Both the position numbers and the translations under genes were made by a program. A DNA stretch of 64,000 nucleotides. It comes from CAXBNB01 sp965267535 (GTDB taxonomy: Bacteria > Bacteroidota > Bacteroidia > Cytophagales > Cyclobacteriaceae). Location: the NCBI GenBank assembly GCA_965267535.1, contig OZ254082.1, positions 2,356,001 through 2,420,000 on the forward strand, in the 5' to 3' direction. Under the pieces are notes generated by a model. That model was not told where the DNA came from. It did not search any database and worked only from the letters and a program-made list of their open reading frames with translations. This document shows positions 1-7,746 of the stretch, piece by piece (positions within the stretch are counted from its first letter, which is position 1; each line of letters starts with the position of its first letter).

Positions 1-3000
1 GCTTCATGTTCAAAGTCTTTCAGTACAGAGTTTACCAATTCATGTCCGCCATATTTAAACAACTGATTAAGAGTGTTTTGATTGATGATGAGCTCCTGAG
101 ATTCGTCTTCAAATACGTTTTTCTCTACAGAAGAAGGCTCGAAAGAAAGATACTCTTTTACTTTATTTATCAGTGATTGAGCTTTTATGGGTTTAGCTAT
201 ATAATCGTCGAGACCCTGAGTAAGAAAACGAGACCTGTCTTCTTCCATGGAGTAGGCGGTCATGGCTACTACGGGAGGCAAATGCACTTCTGTTAGCTTT
301 TTGATGTGTCGGGTAGCCTCTACACCGTCCATCTCGGGCATTTGAATGTCCATGAAAATAAGGTCATAGCGATTGGCTTTTACTTTTTCTATGGCTTGCG
401 CCCCTCCGTCGGCCAGGTGCACAATACAGCCGGCCTTGGACAAAATCTGGCCGGCCACCTTACGGTTTACATGGTTGTCGTCCACGATCAGTATTACCGG
501 CACATCTCCTACAAACTCTTTGCTGATTTTTGCAGGGCCGGATTGTTCGGGCATTAGTGCTTCAGATTTGGTAGGTATGGTTCCTTCGAAGGTAAACCAA
601 AAAGTGCTACCCAGTCCCGGTGTAGATGCTACGCCTATTTCACCGTTCATTGTTTTTACCAGCTCCTTCGAAATGGCCAGTCCCAGTCCAGTGCCCGGGT
701 ATATCTTAGTGCTGGAATTGTCGAGTTGGTTAAAGTTGGTAAACAGGTCGTTTATACTTTCTTTGGCTATGCCTATGCCTTCATCCTTTATCTGAACCTT
801 GAATATGCATTTGTTTTTCGTTTTACTGGTCAGCTGTAAGCTTATGTTTATGGTGCCTTTTCCTTCCGAAAATTTAATAGCATTAGATGTCAGGTTGGAG
901 AGTACCTGTAGTAGTCTGGTTTCGTCCAGCATGACTACCTTGGGCAGGTTATTGCCCAGGTGATAGTAGAGGCAGGTGTTGTTTGAGTGAGCCTGTTGTG
1001 AATACAGGTCGTATAGTTTTTCGAAGGTGGCCACCAGGTTTACCGGCTTTTTCTTTAGTTCCATTTTGCCTGCTTCGATTTTAGAAAGGTCTAAAATGTC
1101 GTTGAGGATGTCTAGCAGGGTTTCAGATGATTTTTTTATGGTTTTGACATAACTGAATTGCTCGGGATTGAGGTCGGTGCTGCCGATAAGGTCAATCATA
1201 CCCACTATACCGTTCATGGGGGTGCGTATTTCATGGCTCATGTTGGCGAGAAAGCGTTCTTTTACCGCCAGCGATTTTTCGGCTATCTCTTTTGCTTTTA
1301 TTTGCTCTTCGTTGGCTTTTTTGAGCTGAGTGATATCCCGTGCCACACCTTCTATCGATACAGGCTTTCCATTGCGGTATATCAGCCTCATGTTGCACAA
1401 AAACTGCAGTTTTTTTCTTTTTTTGACTTTTACAGTAGCCTGAAAGTTTTTTACATGGTCGTTTTGATATAGGTCTTTCAGGATTTGTTTGGTGTCTATT
1501 TCTGATTTGAAAAACTGCAGAATGTTTTTGCCCTCTATGTTGGCAATGCTGGTACCCATAATGTCTTCTACAGAAGGGCTGGCCATTATGATTTTTCCTT
1601 TCAGGTCGCAGAGAATGTAGATGTCCTGAAAAGATTCGAATATTTCCCTAAACTTCTCTTCGCTTTCTTTTAGTGCCTGACTGGCTTTTCTTTTGTCTGT
1701 GATGTCATTGGCTATTACCGAAACTTCCTCGATACGGCCATTGTCCTGATAGATGGGGTTGATAAACACATCACGCCAGATGTACTGACCATTTTTGTCT
1801 TTGATTTTGTGTTCAAAGTTTATTGTTTTTCCTTCAAAAGCCTGCTGAAACTTGTTGGTCCAAAAGCGTTGCACATTTGGTGGCATTTTGCTGGTTTTTT
1901 CTTTGTAAAAATCCGACCCCACCTTGGCATCTATCTGATAGTAGCTCATGAGAGCGTCGGCGTAGTTGCTGTTGTAGGAGGTCAGGTTTAGTTTTTTATC
2001 TACCGACCATATCTGATGGCTCGTGCTTTCAAAAATGGCCTTGAGGCGAGCCGCCTGATCCCGGATTTTGTCTTCGTTGAGTTTTCGTTCTACGGCCATC
2101 GATACCTGGCTGGAGATAAAATGAAGCAGCTCCAGGTCTTTGTGGTTGAAGGCGGTACGATCTTCGTAGCTGTGAATGGAGATTACTCCAATGGGATGGT
2201 TAGAAATGTTGATTTGCACACCCAGCCATATTTTGGGCATAGTGCCCGAGAGTTTGAAGCGGTTGATATCCGCTATTTTTTTAATGCCGTCCTGATAGAT
2301 AATCAGTGGTTTTTTTCGCTCGAAGGTATATTCTGCCAGCATTTGACTGATTTCGCGTTGTTCGCTCAGGGTAGGCTCGTTTTCGTGTTCGTTTATATAA
2401 AAGGGAAAAGAAACCCTTTTCTTTTTCATACCGGCTTTGAGTGCTACCGAAAAGTTTTTGATTTTAAGTATTTCATTCAGCGACTGGTAGATGCTCTGGT
2501 AGAGGTCTTCCAGGTTGGTGCCACTTATGGTTAGATTCGTTATTTTGTAGTAAAGACTTTGGGCTTTTTCGGCACGTATACGCTCGGTAATATCGAAGAA
2601 AATGCCTCTGTATTGTACTTTGCTTTTATCGGTAACGGTACAGTTTATCCGACCGGATACAAACACATTTTTTCCCTGCTTGTTGAGAAAGGCTATTTCA
2701 AAACGTTCTAATTTTTTGCCGTTTTTTACTTTTTCCAGATTTTCCTGTGCCTGTGCCCAGTACTCGGGTACGATCAGGTCCTGCAGGGTCAGGTGTTTGA
2801 GGTCCTCTTCTGTGTAGCCGAGTTTTTCCTTCCAGGCTATATTTACAAACTGGAAGTTTCCCTTTTCGTCAAAAATTTGAATCAGGTCGTACGAATTGTC
2901 AAATAGTTCAGTGAGTTGATTGTTCGTTCGCTCCAGTTCTTTGAGGACTTTGCGTCTTTCGGTTATGTTTTCTCCAAACAGGGTAATGCCGGATACTCTG

Positions 3001-4127
3001 CCTTTAGCGTCTTTGAGTATGATGGCATTGAACAGAATCGCTATTTCTTCTCCTTTGTTGTTGAGCACTGTACCCGACAGTGTGCCGGAAAAATGCCCGT
3101 TTGTGGCTATGAGCTGGTATTTTTTGCGATTGAGGTTGACGGCTGAGTCCGGTTCGAAAAAGTCGAATAGGTTTTGGTGAATCAGGTTGCCATGCTGAAT
3201 ACCCAATGTCTTTATAAATTCCCGGTTGCAAAAAGTGATATTGGCTTCTGTGTCAGTTGTCAGGGCCATTATCTTTGATTTGTTTAACGAATTTTGGATT
3301 TTCTTCTCCGATTCCAGAATGGCCTGTTGCCGGGTGCTTTCCAGCTCCGACGCTTTTCGCTCGGTTATGTCTATAGAAGCACTCAGGTGTCCTAAAAATT
3401 CGTTGTTGTGACTAAAGCGTGGTATGCCGGTTTCGAGCAACCATCTGTATTCGCCATTGGCGTTTTCCAGCCGAAAAGTACATTCGTAGCGGCTCTTTTT
3501 TTTGTGTGCTTCGGTTATGGTTTTTAGGGTGGGGGCAAGGTCGTTTGGGTGAATGTGGTTTTCCCACTCTTGCGTTTCGTGCTCTTCCGTTCTGCCGGTA
3601 AACTCCAGCCAGGTTTTGCTAAAATAGTTGTAGTCTGCATGGCTATCGGTCATCCGTATGAAGAAAGGGCCATTGTCGGCAAAAGACCGAATGGTTTTTC
3701 GTAAGTTTTCGGTCTCCTCAATGGGCTCAAAAGTGGCGGCTATGGTCTTACCTCTAAGGGCAGTAAGGGTGGTCTTGGTTAAAAATTTGGTGCCTGATTT
3801 GTCATGAAACTCAAAGTCAAACTCTTTGTTTTGTTGTTGGCGAGCCAACTTGATTTGCTGCTCCCAGATAGTTTCGGACTTTAAGCCGCTGCTTTGCAGC
3901 ACGGGCATGATTTCTTCCAGTGTTTTTGGGGTAAAATCGTTTGGGAAAACAAACTTCTCTTCGGCATCAGGGCTAAACTCGATGATGTCGTTTCCTTCGA
4001 AAATGAAAAACAATGTGCCTGAATACTCCAGCAGCAACTCATATTTGCTTTTGATGCTGTTGAGTTCCTGTCTGAGTCTGTTTACCTCTTCGAGTAGTTC
4101 GGATTTTTCCTGATTTAAAATGGCCAT
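1..4127 (-). CDS. Hybrid sensor histidine kinase with multiple PAS domains and a GAF domain (3' end outside window)
   Basis: This frame stays open from an ATG at 4127 leftwards to the window edge, giving about 1375 visible residues. I read several PAS-like segments (near residues 25-130, 135-250, 270-400, 410-530), a GAF-like region, two more PAS segments, then a HisKA domain with the H-box FLANMSHEIRTPMNGI (phospho-acceptor His at about residue 965). A HATPase domain with DEGIGI and GTGLGL motifs follows, then a receiver domain with its phospho-acceptor Asp in FMDIQMPEMDG (about residue 1260). No signal peptide or membrane helix is visible, so it is probably a cytoplasmic sensor. The last visible residues may begin an Hpt domain. 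The ligand is unknown. The gene is cut by the window, not broken. Confidence 0.9.
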   Translation of the reverse strand, partial: MAILNQEKSELLEEVNRLRQELNSIKSKYELLLEYSGTLFFIFEGNDIIEFSPDAEEKFVFPNDFTPKTLEEIMPVLQSSGLKSETIWEQQIKLARQQQNKEFDFEFHDKSGTKFLTKTTLTALRGKTIAATFEPIEETENLRKTIRSFADNGPFFIRMTDSHADYNYFSKTWLEFTGRTEEHETQEWENHIHPNDLAPTLKTITEAHKKKSRYECTFRLENANGEYRWLLETGIPRFSHNNEFLGHLSASIDITERKASELESTRQQAILESEKKIQNSLNKSKIMALTTDTEANITFCNREFIKTLGIQHGNLIHQNLFDFFEPDSAVNLNRKKYQLIATNGHFSGTLSGTVLNNKGEEIAILFNAIILKDAKGRVSGITLFGENITERRKVLKELERTNNQLTELFDNSYDLIQIFDEKGNFQFVNIAWKEKLGYTEEDLKHLTLQDLIVPEYWAQAQENLEKVKNGKKLERFEIAFLNKQGKNVFVSGRINCTVTDKSKVQYRGIFFDITERIRAEKAQSLYYKITNLTISGTNLEDLYQSIYQSLNEILKIKNFSVALKAGMKKKRVSFPFYINEHENEPTLSEQREISQMLAEYTFERKKPLIIYQDGIKKIADINRFKLSGTMPKIWLGVQINISNHPIGVISIHSYEDRTAFNHKDLELLHFISSQVSMAVERKLNEDKIRDQAARLKAIFESTSHQIWSVDKKLNLTSYNSNYADALMSYYQIDAKVGSDFYKEKTSKMPPNVQRFWTNKFQQAFEGKTINFEHKIKDKNGQYIWRDVFINPIYQDNGRIEEVSVIANDITDKRKASQALKESEEKFREIFESFQDIYILCDLKGKIIMASPSVEDIMGTSIANIEGKNILQFFKSEIDTKQILKDLYQNDHVKNFQATVKVKKRKKLQFLCNMRLIYRNGKPVSIEGVARDITQLKKANEEQIKAKEIAEKSLAVKERFLANMSHEIRTPMNGIVGMIDLIGSTDLNPEQFSYVKTIKKSSETLLDILNDILDLSKIEAGKMELKKKPVNLVATFEKLYDLYSQQAHSNNTCLYYHLGNNLPKVVMLDETRLLQVLSNLTSNAIKFSEGKGTINISLQLTSKTKNKCIFKVQIKDEGIGIAKESINDLFTNFNQLDNSSTKIYPGTGLGLAISKELVKTMNGEIGVASTPGLGSTFWFTFEGTIPTKSEALMPEQSGPAKISKEFVGDVPVILIVDDNHVNRKVAGQILSKAGCIVHLADGGAQAIEKVKANRYDLIFMDIQMPEMDGVEATRHIKKLTEVHLPPVVAMTAYSMEEDRSRFLTQGLDDYIAKPIKAQSLINKVKEYLSFEPSSVEKNVFEDESQELIINQNTLNQLFKYGGHELVNSVLKDFEHE

Positions 4128-4353
4128 GTCCTTGTTGGTGCCTGTACAATGCGGAATATAAAATTACCAATATTATTTTATAATAAACGAATGGGAGCGC
4201 AAAATGGAGTTAAAACACAAATGAAAGTGTTTCTAGGCAGAACCTATTTAGTTATGATCTCAATTAATTGACGGTGAGGTCCTTCTCGGGCTGTGTAAAA
4301 CCGAAAGCCAGATGATACGATGCACTTATGTGAGTGTTTTTAGCAGGCTTAAA

Positions 4354-4869
4354 TTAATCCAGCTTAGCCAATTGCGCTAATACCGCTTTTCCTCTGGCTT
4401 TTATTCCTGCGGACCCTTCTTGCATCAGGTCTTTTATAATAGTTTCGAGCTCATGCCTGAAGTCGGGATATCGCTGCGTCAGGTTAGCTAATACGGTCAT
4501 CGAAAATGCTTTCACGGCTATAGGTTCTTTGCCGGTAAGGTAGTCGAAGCATTTGTTGGCAACCAGCGCTTCATACTCTTCAGGTATGGATTGGTTTTGA
4601 AGCAAACGTACCGTATTGCGTTTTACAGCATCGTTAATGTCGTTTTCAAGATTGGCAATGATTTGCCCCAGATAGGGCAGGATCAAATCCGGCTTGCGAT
4701 CAAAAAGCATTCCCACAACCTGAGAGGCACGCTGAGTAATGCGATTGTCCTGCCCGAGAAATAACCGGACCAATTCGGCAGTTTTTTCAGGATAGGAAAT
4801 AACATGATCCGTAATGTAGAGGGCATTTTCTTTGCTGTGTACGACTAGCAGTTGCTTTTCGATATCCAT
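4354..4869 (-). CDS. HEAT-repeat-like helical protein
   Basis: The 171-residue product is almost entirely helical, with repeated pairs of amphipathic helices of about 35-40 residues, as in HEAT or armadillo scaffolds. Examples are the stretches around DRKPDLILPYLGQIIANLE and KAFSMTVLANLTQRYPDFR. It has no signal peptide, membrane segment or catalytic motif. It starts 3 bases after the stop of the upstream TrpF-like gene, so the two are almost certainly co-transcribed and may act together. HEAT proteins usually mediate protein-protein contacts; no partner can be named from sequence. The fold is inferred from helix pattern alone. Confidence 0.75.
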   Translation of the reverse strand: MDIEKQLLVVHSKENALYITDHVISYPEKTAELVRLFLGQDNRITQRASQVVGMLFDRKPDLILPYLGQIIANLENDINDAVKRNTVRLLQNQSIPEEYEALVANKCFDYLTGKEPIAVKAFSMTVLANLTQRYPDFRHELETIIKDLMQEGSAGIKARGKAVLAQLAKLD

Positions 4870-4872
4870 GTA

Positions 4873-5481
4873 TCAGTCGTCTTCTTCCAGTGCTTCGAGT
4901 ATGTCGGCTAATTCATCGTAATCTTTAAACCCCGGTTTTTCTTCTTCACTACCTTTGAGCGAAATTCCGGCAAAGTCATCCAGTTCGTCGTTGATCGATC
5001 CGGCATTTAGATTATAGCCTTTTAGAATATCGTATTCTTTTGTTAAACCCTTTATTTCTAAGTGATTATCGTTTTCAATATCATCTTCTGATTCAACAAG
5101 GATATATTTAATAGAATCGTCTACATCGGTCAGGTATTCCCGAAGTGTGCTTTCACCGATCAGGGTTGGTGTTATTTTCAAAATAACATCCATGCTGGCA
5201 GCCAGCCTGTTGGCAGCTTCTTTGTTTGTGGTTTGAATGATATCGAATTTAAGAGCTTCTTTAGCGTCAAGTATTCCGGAAACGGATTCGTTTTCAAATT
5301 CTCCTACAAACTGAGGGCCGGTTACCCAACCTACTATTTCTTTGTATGCTTCAGGGTCTATATAGCTATCTGCAGTAGCATCGAGGCAAAAGCCCAACAT
5401 GTCTACACCCATACCCGCACAATACCTCGCATCACTCAAATTGGTAATACTGCCTACCTTCACAAACGTTTTTAATGCCAT
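4873..5481 (-). CDS. TrpF-like (phosphoribosylanthranilate isomerase family) protein lacking catalytic residues
   Basis: The 202-residue protein has the length and end motifs of TrpF. Its N-terminus (VKVGSITNLSDARYCAGMG) aligns with the TrpF pattern KVCG-x-N, and its C-terminus (LKGSEEEKPGFKDYDEL) aligns with the TrpF pattern NSGFExxPGxK. The catalytic Cys of the KVCG motif is replaced by Gly at residue 10. The segment that in TrpF carries the catalytic Asp and the glycine-rich phosphate loop (FDTKGKNHGGNG in the trpF gene of this same window) reads VESEDDIENDN here. It is therefore unlikely to isomerise phosphoribosylanthranilate. It leads a two-gene unit with the HEAT-like gene and diverges from the thioredoxin gene. 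Database pipelines may mislabel it as trpF. A binding or scaffold role is inference. Confidence 0.75.
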   Translation of the reverse strand: MALKTFVKVGSITNLSDARYCAGMGVDMLGFCLDATADSYIDPEAYKEIVGWVTGPQFVGEFENESVSGILDAKEALKFDIIQTTNKEAANRLAASMDVILKITPTLIGESTLREYLTDVDDSIKYILVESEDDIENDNHLEIKGLTKEYDILKGYNLNAGSINDELDDFAGISLKGSEEEKPGFKDYDELADILEALEEDD

Positions 5482-5587
5482 ATCAATAAATCTGATTTAG
5501 GGATAAAATATATTTATACAGACCGGAAAGAATCGAAAATGATTTGCCCTTAAATTGCGCAGCAAATAAAACAAATAATAAAGAGAT

Positions 5588-5905
5588 ATGGCAGTAATAG
5601 ATGCAACTGATGAAAATTTTTCGCAAGAACTGGAAGCTCATTCGCTTGTAGTGGTAAAGTATTATGCAGACTGGTGTGGTTCGTGCCGCTTGTTTCATCC
5701 AAAATTCAAAAGACTTTCAAATGACGAACGTTTTGATGGGATTGCGTTTTTGAATGTCAATGCAGAGAAGAACCAGGAAGCCCGAAAAGCTGCCGGCGTA
5801 ACCAATCTGCCTTATTTTGCCATTTTCAAAGACGGTGAGTTGGTGGATAGTGTGGCTTCTAATAAGGAAGAAGTAGTGGTAGAGTTGATAGAAAAACTGA
5901 AGTAA
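5588..5905 (+). CDS. Thioredoxin-family protein
   Basis: A 105-residue single-domain thioredoxin without a signal peptide, hence cytoplasmic. The redox motif WCGSC lies at residues 29-33; classical thioredoxin has WCGPC, so Ser replaces the usual Pro and a somewhat different redox potential is possible. The cis-proline motif appears as NLPYF near residue 78, followed by the usual FKDGE turn. It probably reduces disulfides or serves a peroxiredoxin. The next gene begins 2 bases after its stop, indicating one transcript. It diverges from the TrpF-like/HEAT unit across about 106 bases. Confidence 0.92.
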   Translation: MAVIDATDENFSQELEAHSLVVVKYYADWCGSCRLFHPKFKRLSNDERFDGIAFLNVNAEKNQEARKAAGVTNLPYFAIFKDGELVDSVASNKEEVVVELIEKLK

Positions 5906-5907
5906 AG

Positions 5908-6150
5908 ATGCAGATTCCGGCGATAAAAAAACTAGTAGAAAGCTACACTGTAGAGCAACTGGAGGCTGCTGAGGCTGCTCTTATAGATGAACAACAACCA
6001 GCCATAGAGATAGGAGGCGATGATGACGGAGAACAATTGACGCACGTGATGGCAGCTATATGGATTTTGGAAAAAATAGAAAACGACCAGATTCCTTTTG
6101 GTAAAGCCATGAGGGAATACACGGCTAAAGTGCGTGAATCTATCAGTTAG
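5908..6150 (+). CDS. Small acidic protein, DUF6952-like
   Basis: An 80-residue acidic protein (MQIPAIKKLVESYTVEQLEA...) with an N-terminal helix, an acidic centre (EIGGDDDGEQL) and a helical C-terminus. It follows the thioredoxin stop by 2 bases. It resembles the small family I know as DUF6952, found next to thioredoxins in Bacteroidota; that assignment is from memory and moderately certain. It has no Cys, no membrane segment and no known function. The tight coupling suggests it works with, or is regulated with, the thioredoxin. A hairpin terminator follows. Confidence 0.8.
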   Translation: MQIPAIKKLVESYTVEQLEAAEAALIDEQQPAIEIGGDDDGEQLTHVMAAIWILEKIENDQIPFGKAMREYTAKVRESIS

Positions 6151-6171
6151 CGCTTTTATATGACCTTGAAT

Positions 6172-6203
6172 AAGGGATGTGCGTAGGCATGTCCCTTTTT
6201 TTT
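6172..6203 (+). terminator. Intrinsic terminator after thioredoxin/DUF6952 unit
   Basis: An 11-bp stem (6172-6182 with 6187-6197, two G-U pairs) closes a GTAG loop and is followed by a run of T. It lies between the convergent thioredoxin unit and the anti-sigma gene. Confidence 0.8.
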
Positions 6204-6212
6204 GACACGACT

Positions 6213-7037
6213 TTATACATTGCCCACCACCTGCATGGTTTCCAGAGTAGGGCTCTCGCTTCCTCCTTTGGGCTCAATTGTCACTGCAAAAGCGGCTGGT
6301 TTGTTTCCTATCTTAGTCATGCTCAGCAAGAATTGGTTGGCATCTGAATCAAATACTCCAGCGTCGACGGGTGTACCGTCTATAATGGCCCAAAGCTGGT
6401 ATTGTTTATCTGTAGGTAGTTTTTTTAGATTTTGTATGTTGAGGTATACGTCTTGAGTGTTGGCGTTCCAATACACAGTAGCCAGCGATCCGGGTGCATT
6501 GTCAGTGCCGTTCATGATGATTCGACTGTAGGCGGCATTGTTCACTATGTTCATGGCCTGTTGGATGTCGTTCAGCCGTTGGTTTACTACCTTGTTGTTT
6601 TCAGCAAATTGCTGGTTTTCCGCTATCAGTGTGGCCAGTCTGGATTCCGCCTGCTGCCATTTGTTCCAGTAGTTGAAAGCCATAAAACCCGCACCCAGTG
6701 CAATGAATACTGACGCAGCAGCAGTATACCTCAGCCATGAGCTTCCGGATGACGGTGCTGTAGTGTGCAGGGGTATAACCGGCGTTTCATCGGCTGGAGC
6801 CTCGTCTGTGGCAGGGGGGGCTACTGAAGCCATTACCTCTTCAAGTACCGAAGGTGGCGGTGCTACAGCTGTTTCAAAGGCGAAGTTTTCTAGCGAAAGC
6901 TCAATCTTATTCAGCTCCTCCCTGATCTCAGGGTGGTTTTCGGCCATGTGTTCTACTTCCGCTTTTTCTGCAGCAGAAACTTCACCGAGTACATAAGACT
7001 CCAGTATGCCTGACGATATGTATTCTTCTATATTCAC
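6213..7037 (-). CDS. Membrane anti-sigma factor, RskA-like
   Basis: The 274-residue protein has an N-terminal cytoplasmic anti-sigma domain (about residues 1-75), a Pro/Ala-rich linker, one membrane helix (about 103-122, YTAAASVFIALGAGFMAF) and a short coiled coil. A C-terminal periplasmic domain carries the sequence DKQYQLWAIIDGTPVDAGVF typical of the anti-sigma-K/RskA C-terminal family. It would hold the neighbouring ECF sigma factor at the membrane until released. Its ATG overlaps the sigma stop by 4 bases, a classical translational coupling. The inducing signal is not visible. Confidence 0.88.
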   Translation of the reverse strand: MNIEEYISSGILESYVLGEVSAAEKAEVEHMAENHPEIREELNKIELSLENFAFETAVAPPPSVLEEVMASVAPPATDEAPADETPVIPLHTTAPSSGSSWLRYTAAASVFIALGAGFMAFNYWNKWQQAESRLATLIAENQQFAENNKVVNQRLNDIQQAMNIVNNAAYSRIIMNGTDNAPGSLATVYWNANTQDVYLNIQNLKKLPTDKQYQLWAIIDGTPVDAGVFDSDANQFLLSMTKIGNKPAAFAVTIEPKGGSESPTLETMQVVGNV

Positions 7038-7597
7038 TCCCGTTGCAATAATTTTCTCATATGTTGAAGTCCCATTCGTAAACGGGTTTTGATCGTGCCG
7101 AGTGGAATATCAAACTCTTTGGAAACTTCAGATTGTGTATATCCTTTGAAATAAACCATCACCATAACGAACTTTTCCTCTTCACGCAGCGATTCGATCA
7201 ATTCCTTTACACCTATGCCGTCTACGTTTTGCTGTGAAGTGGCCCGACCCGATATGTCACTTACGTAATTGTCTATATCATCGGTTTTCCCGGCTTTTAC
7301 TATTTCTTTCGAACGTAGTTTGTCGATCGATAAATTTCTGCTAATGTTGGCCATCCAGGTAAACAGGCGACCTTTAGACGAATCGTAGAGCTCTATTTTA
7401 TCCCAAAACTTCATAAATGCATCCTGCAATACTTCCTGAGCTATGTCTTCATCGGTGACTATCCGGAGTATCATACCGTAGATGGCACCAGAATAATGCG
7501 TGTACAGGTAGTTTAACGCTTCAGGATTTTTTTTCCTGATTTGCTCTACCAGATCGTTTTGGTCCCATTTTTGGTCGGTGTGAATGTTTTTTGTCAT
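7034..7597 (-). CDS. ECF RNA polymerase sigma factor, SigK-like
   Basis: A sigma-70 family ECF protein of about 187 residues. Region 2 includes EEDIAQEVLQDAFMKFWDKI-like sequence and WMANISRNLSIDKLRS. Region 4 is a helix-turn-helix with GYTQSEVSKEFDIPLGTIKTR. I chose the ATG at 7597; the frame extends to 7651, but the extra 18 residues are not typical of the family. It is co-transcribed with the overlapping anti-sigma gene and diverges from a TonB-dependent receptor, a possible target. Target promoters cannot be deduced here. Confidence 0.92.
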   Translation of the reverse strand: MTKNIHTDQKWDQNDLVEQIRKKNPEALNYLYTHYSGAIYGMILRIVTDEDIAQEVLQDAFMKFWDKIELYDSSKGRLFTWMANISRNLSIDKLRSKEIVKAGKTDDIDNYVSDISGRATSQQNVDGIGVKELIESLREEEKFVMVMVYFKGYTQSEVSKEFDIPLGTIKTRLRMGLQHMRKLLQRE

Positions 7598-7746
7598 GCA
7601 GACTTTTGTGCGAATCGCTAATGTAAGCATTTCTGAGTATTCCACGATCAAACCATCAGGTTAATGTTTTAAAAATCCAAAACAGAACCTAGATTCGTAT
7701 GTAAAACAGAAATTCATTTTTTAATCTGATCTAACAATAACAACTA

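Noticed and set aside
1..4127. Numerous plus-strand open frames of 60-170 codons across this stretch
   Set aside because: They lie opposite a continuous minus-strand kinase frame with recognisable domains and show no family motifs of their own.
4873..5481. Annotation as functional trpF
   Set aside because: Catalytic Cys and Asp positions and the phosphate-binding glycines are not conserved, and a complete trpF is present at 57999-58622.
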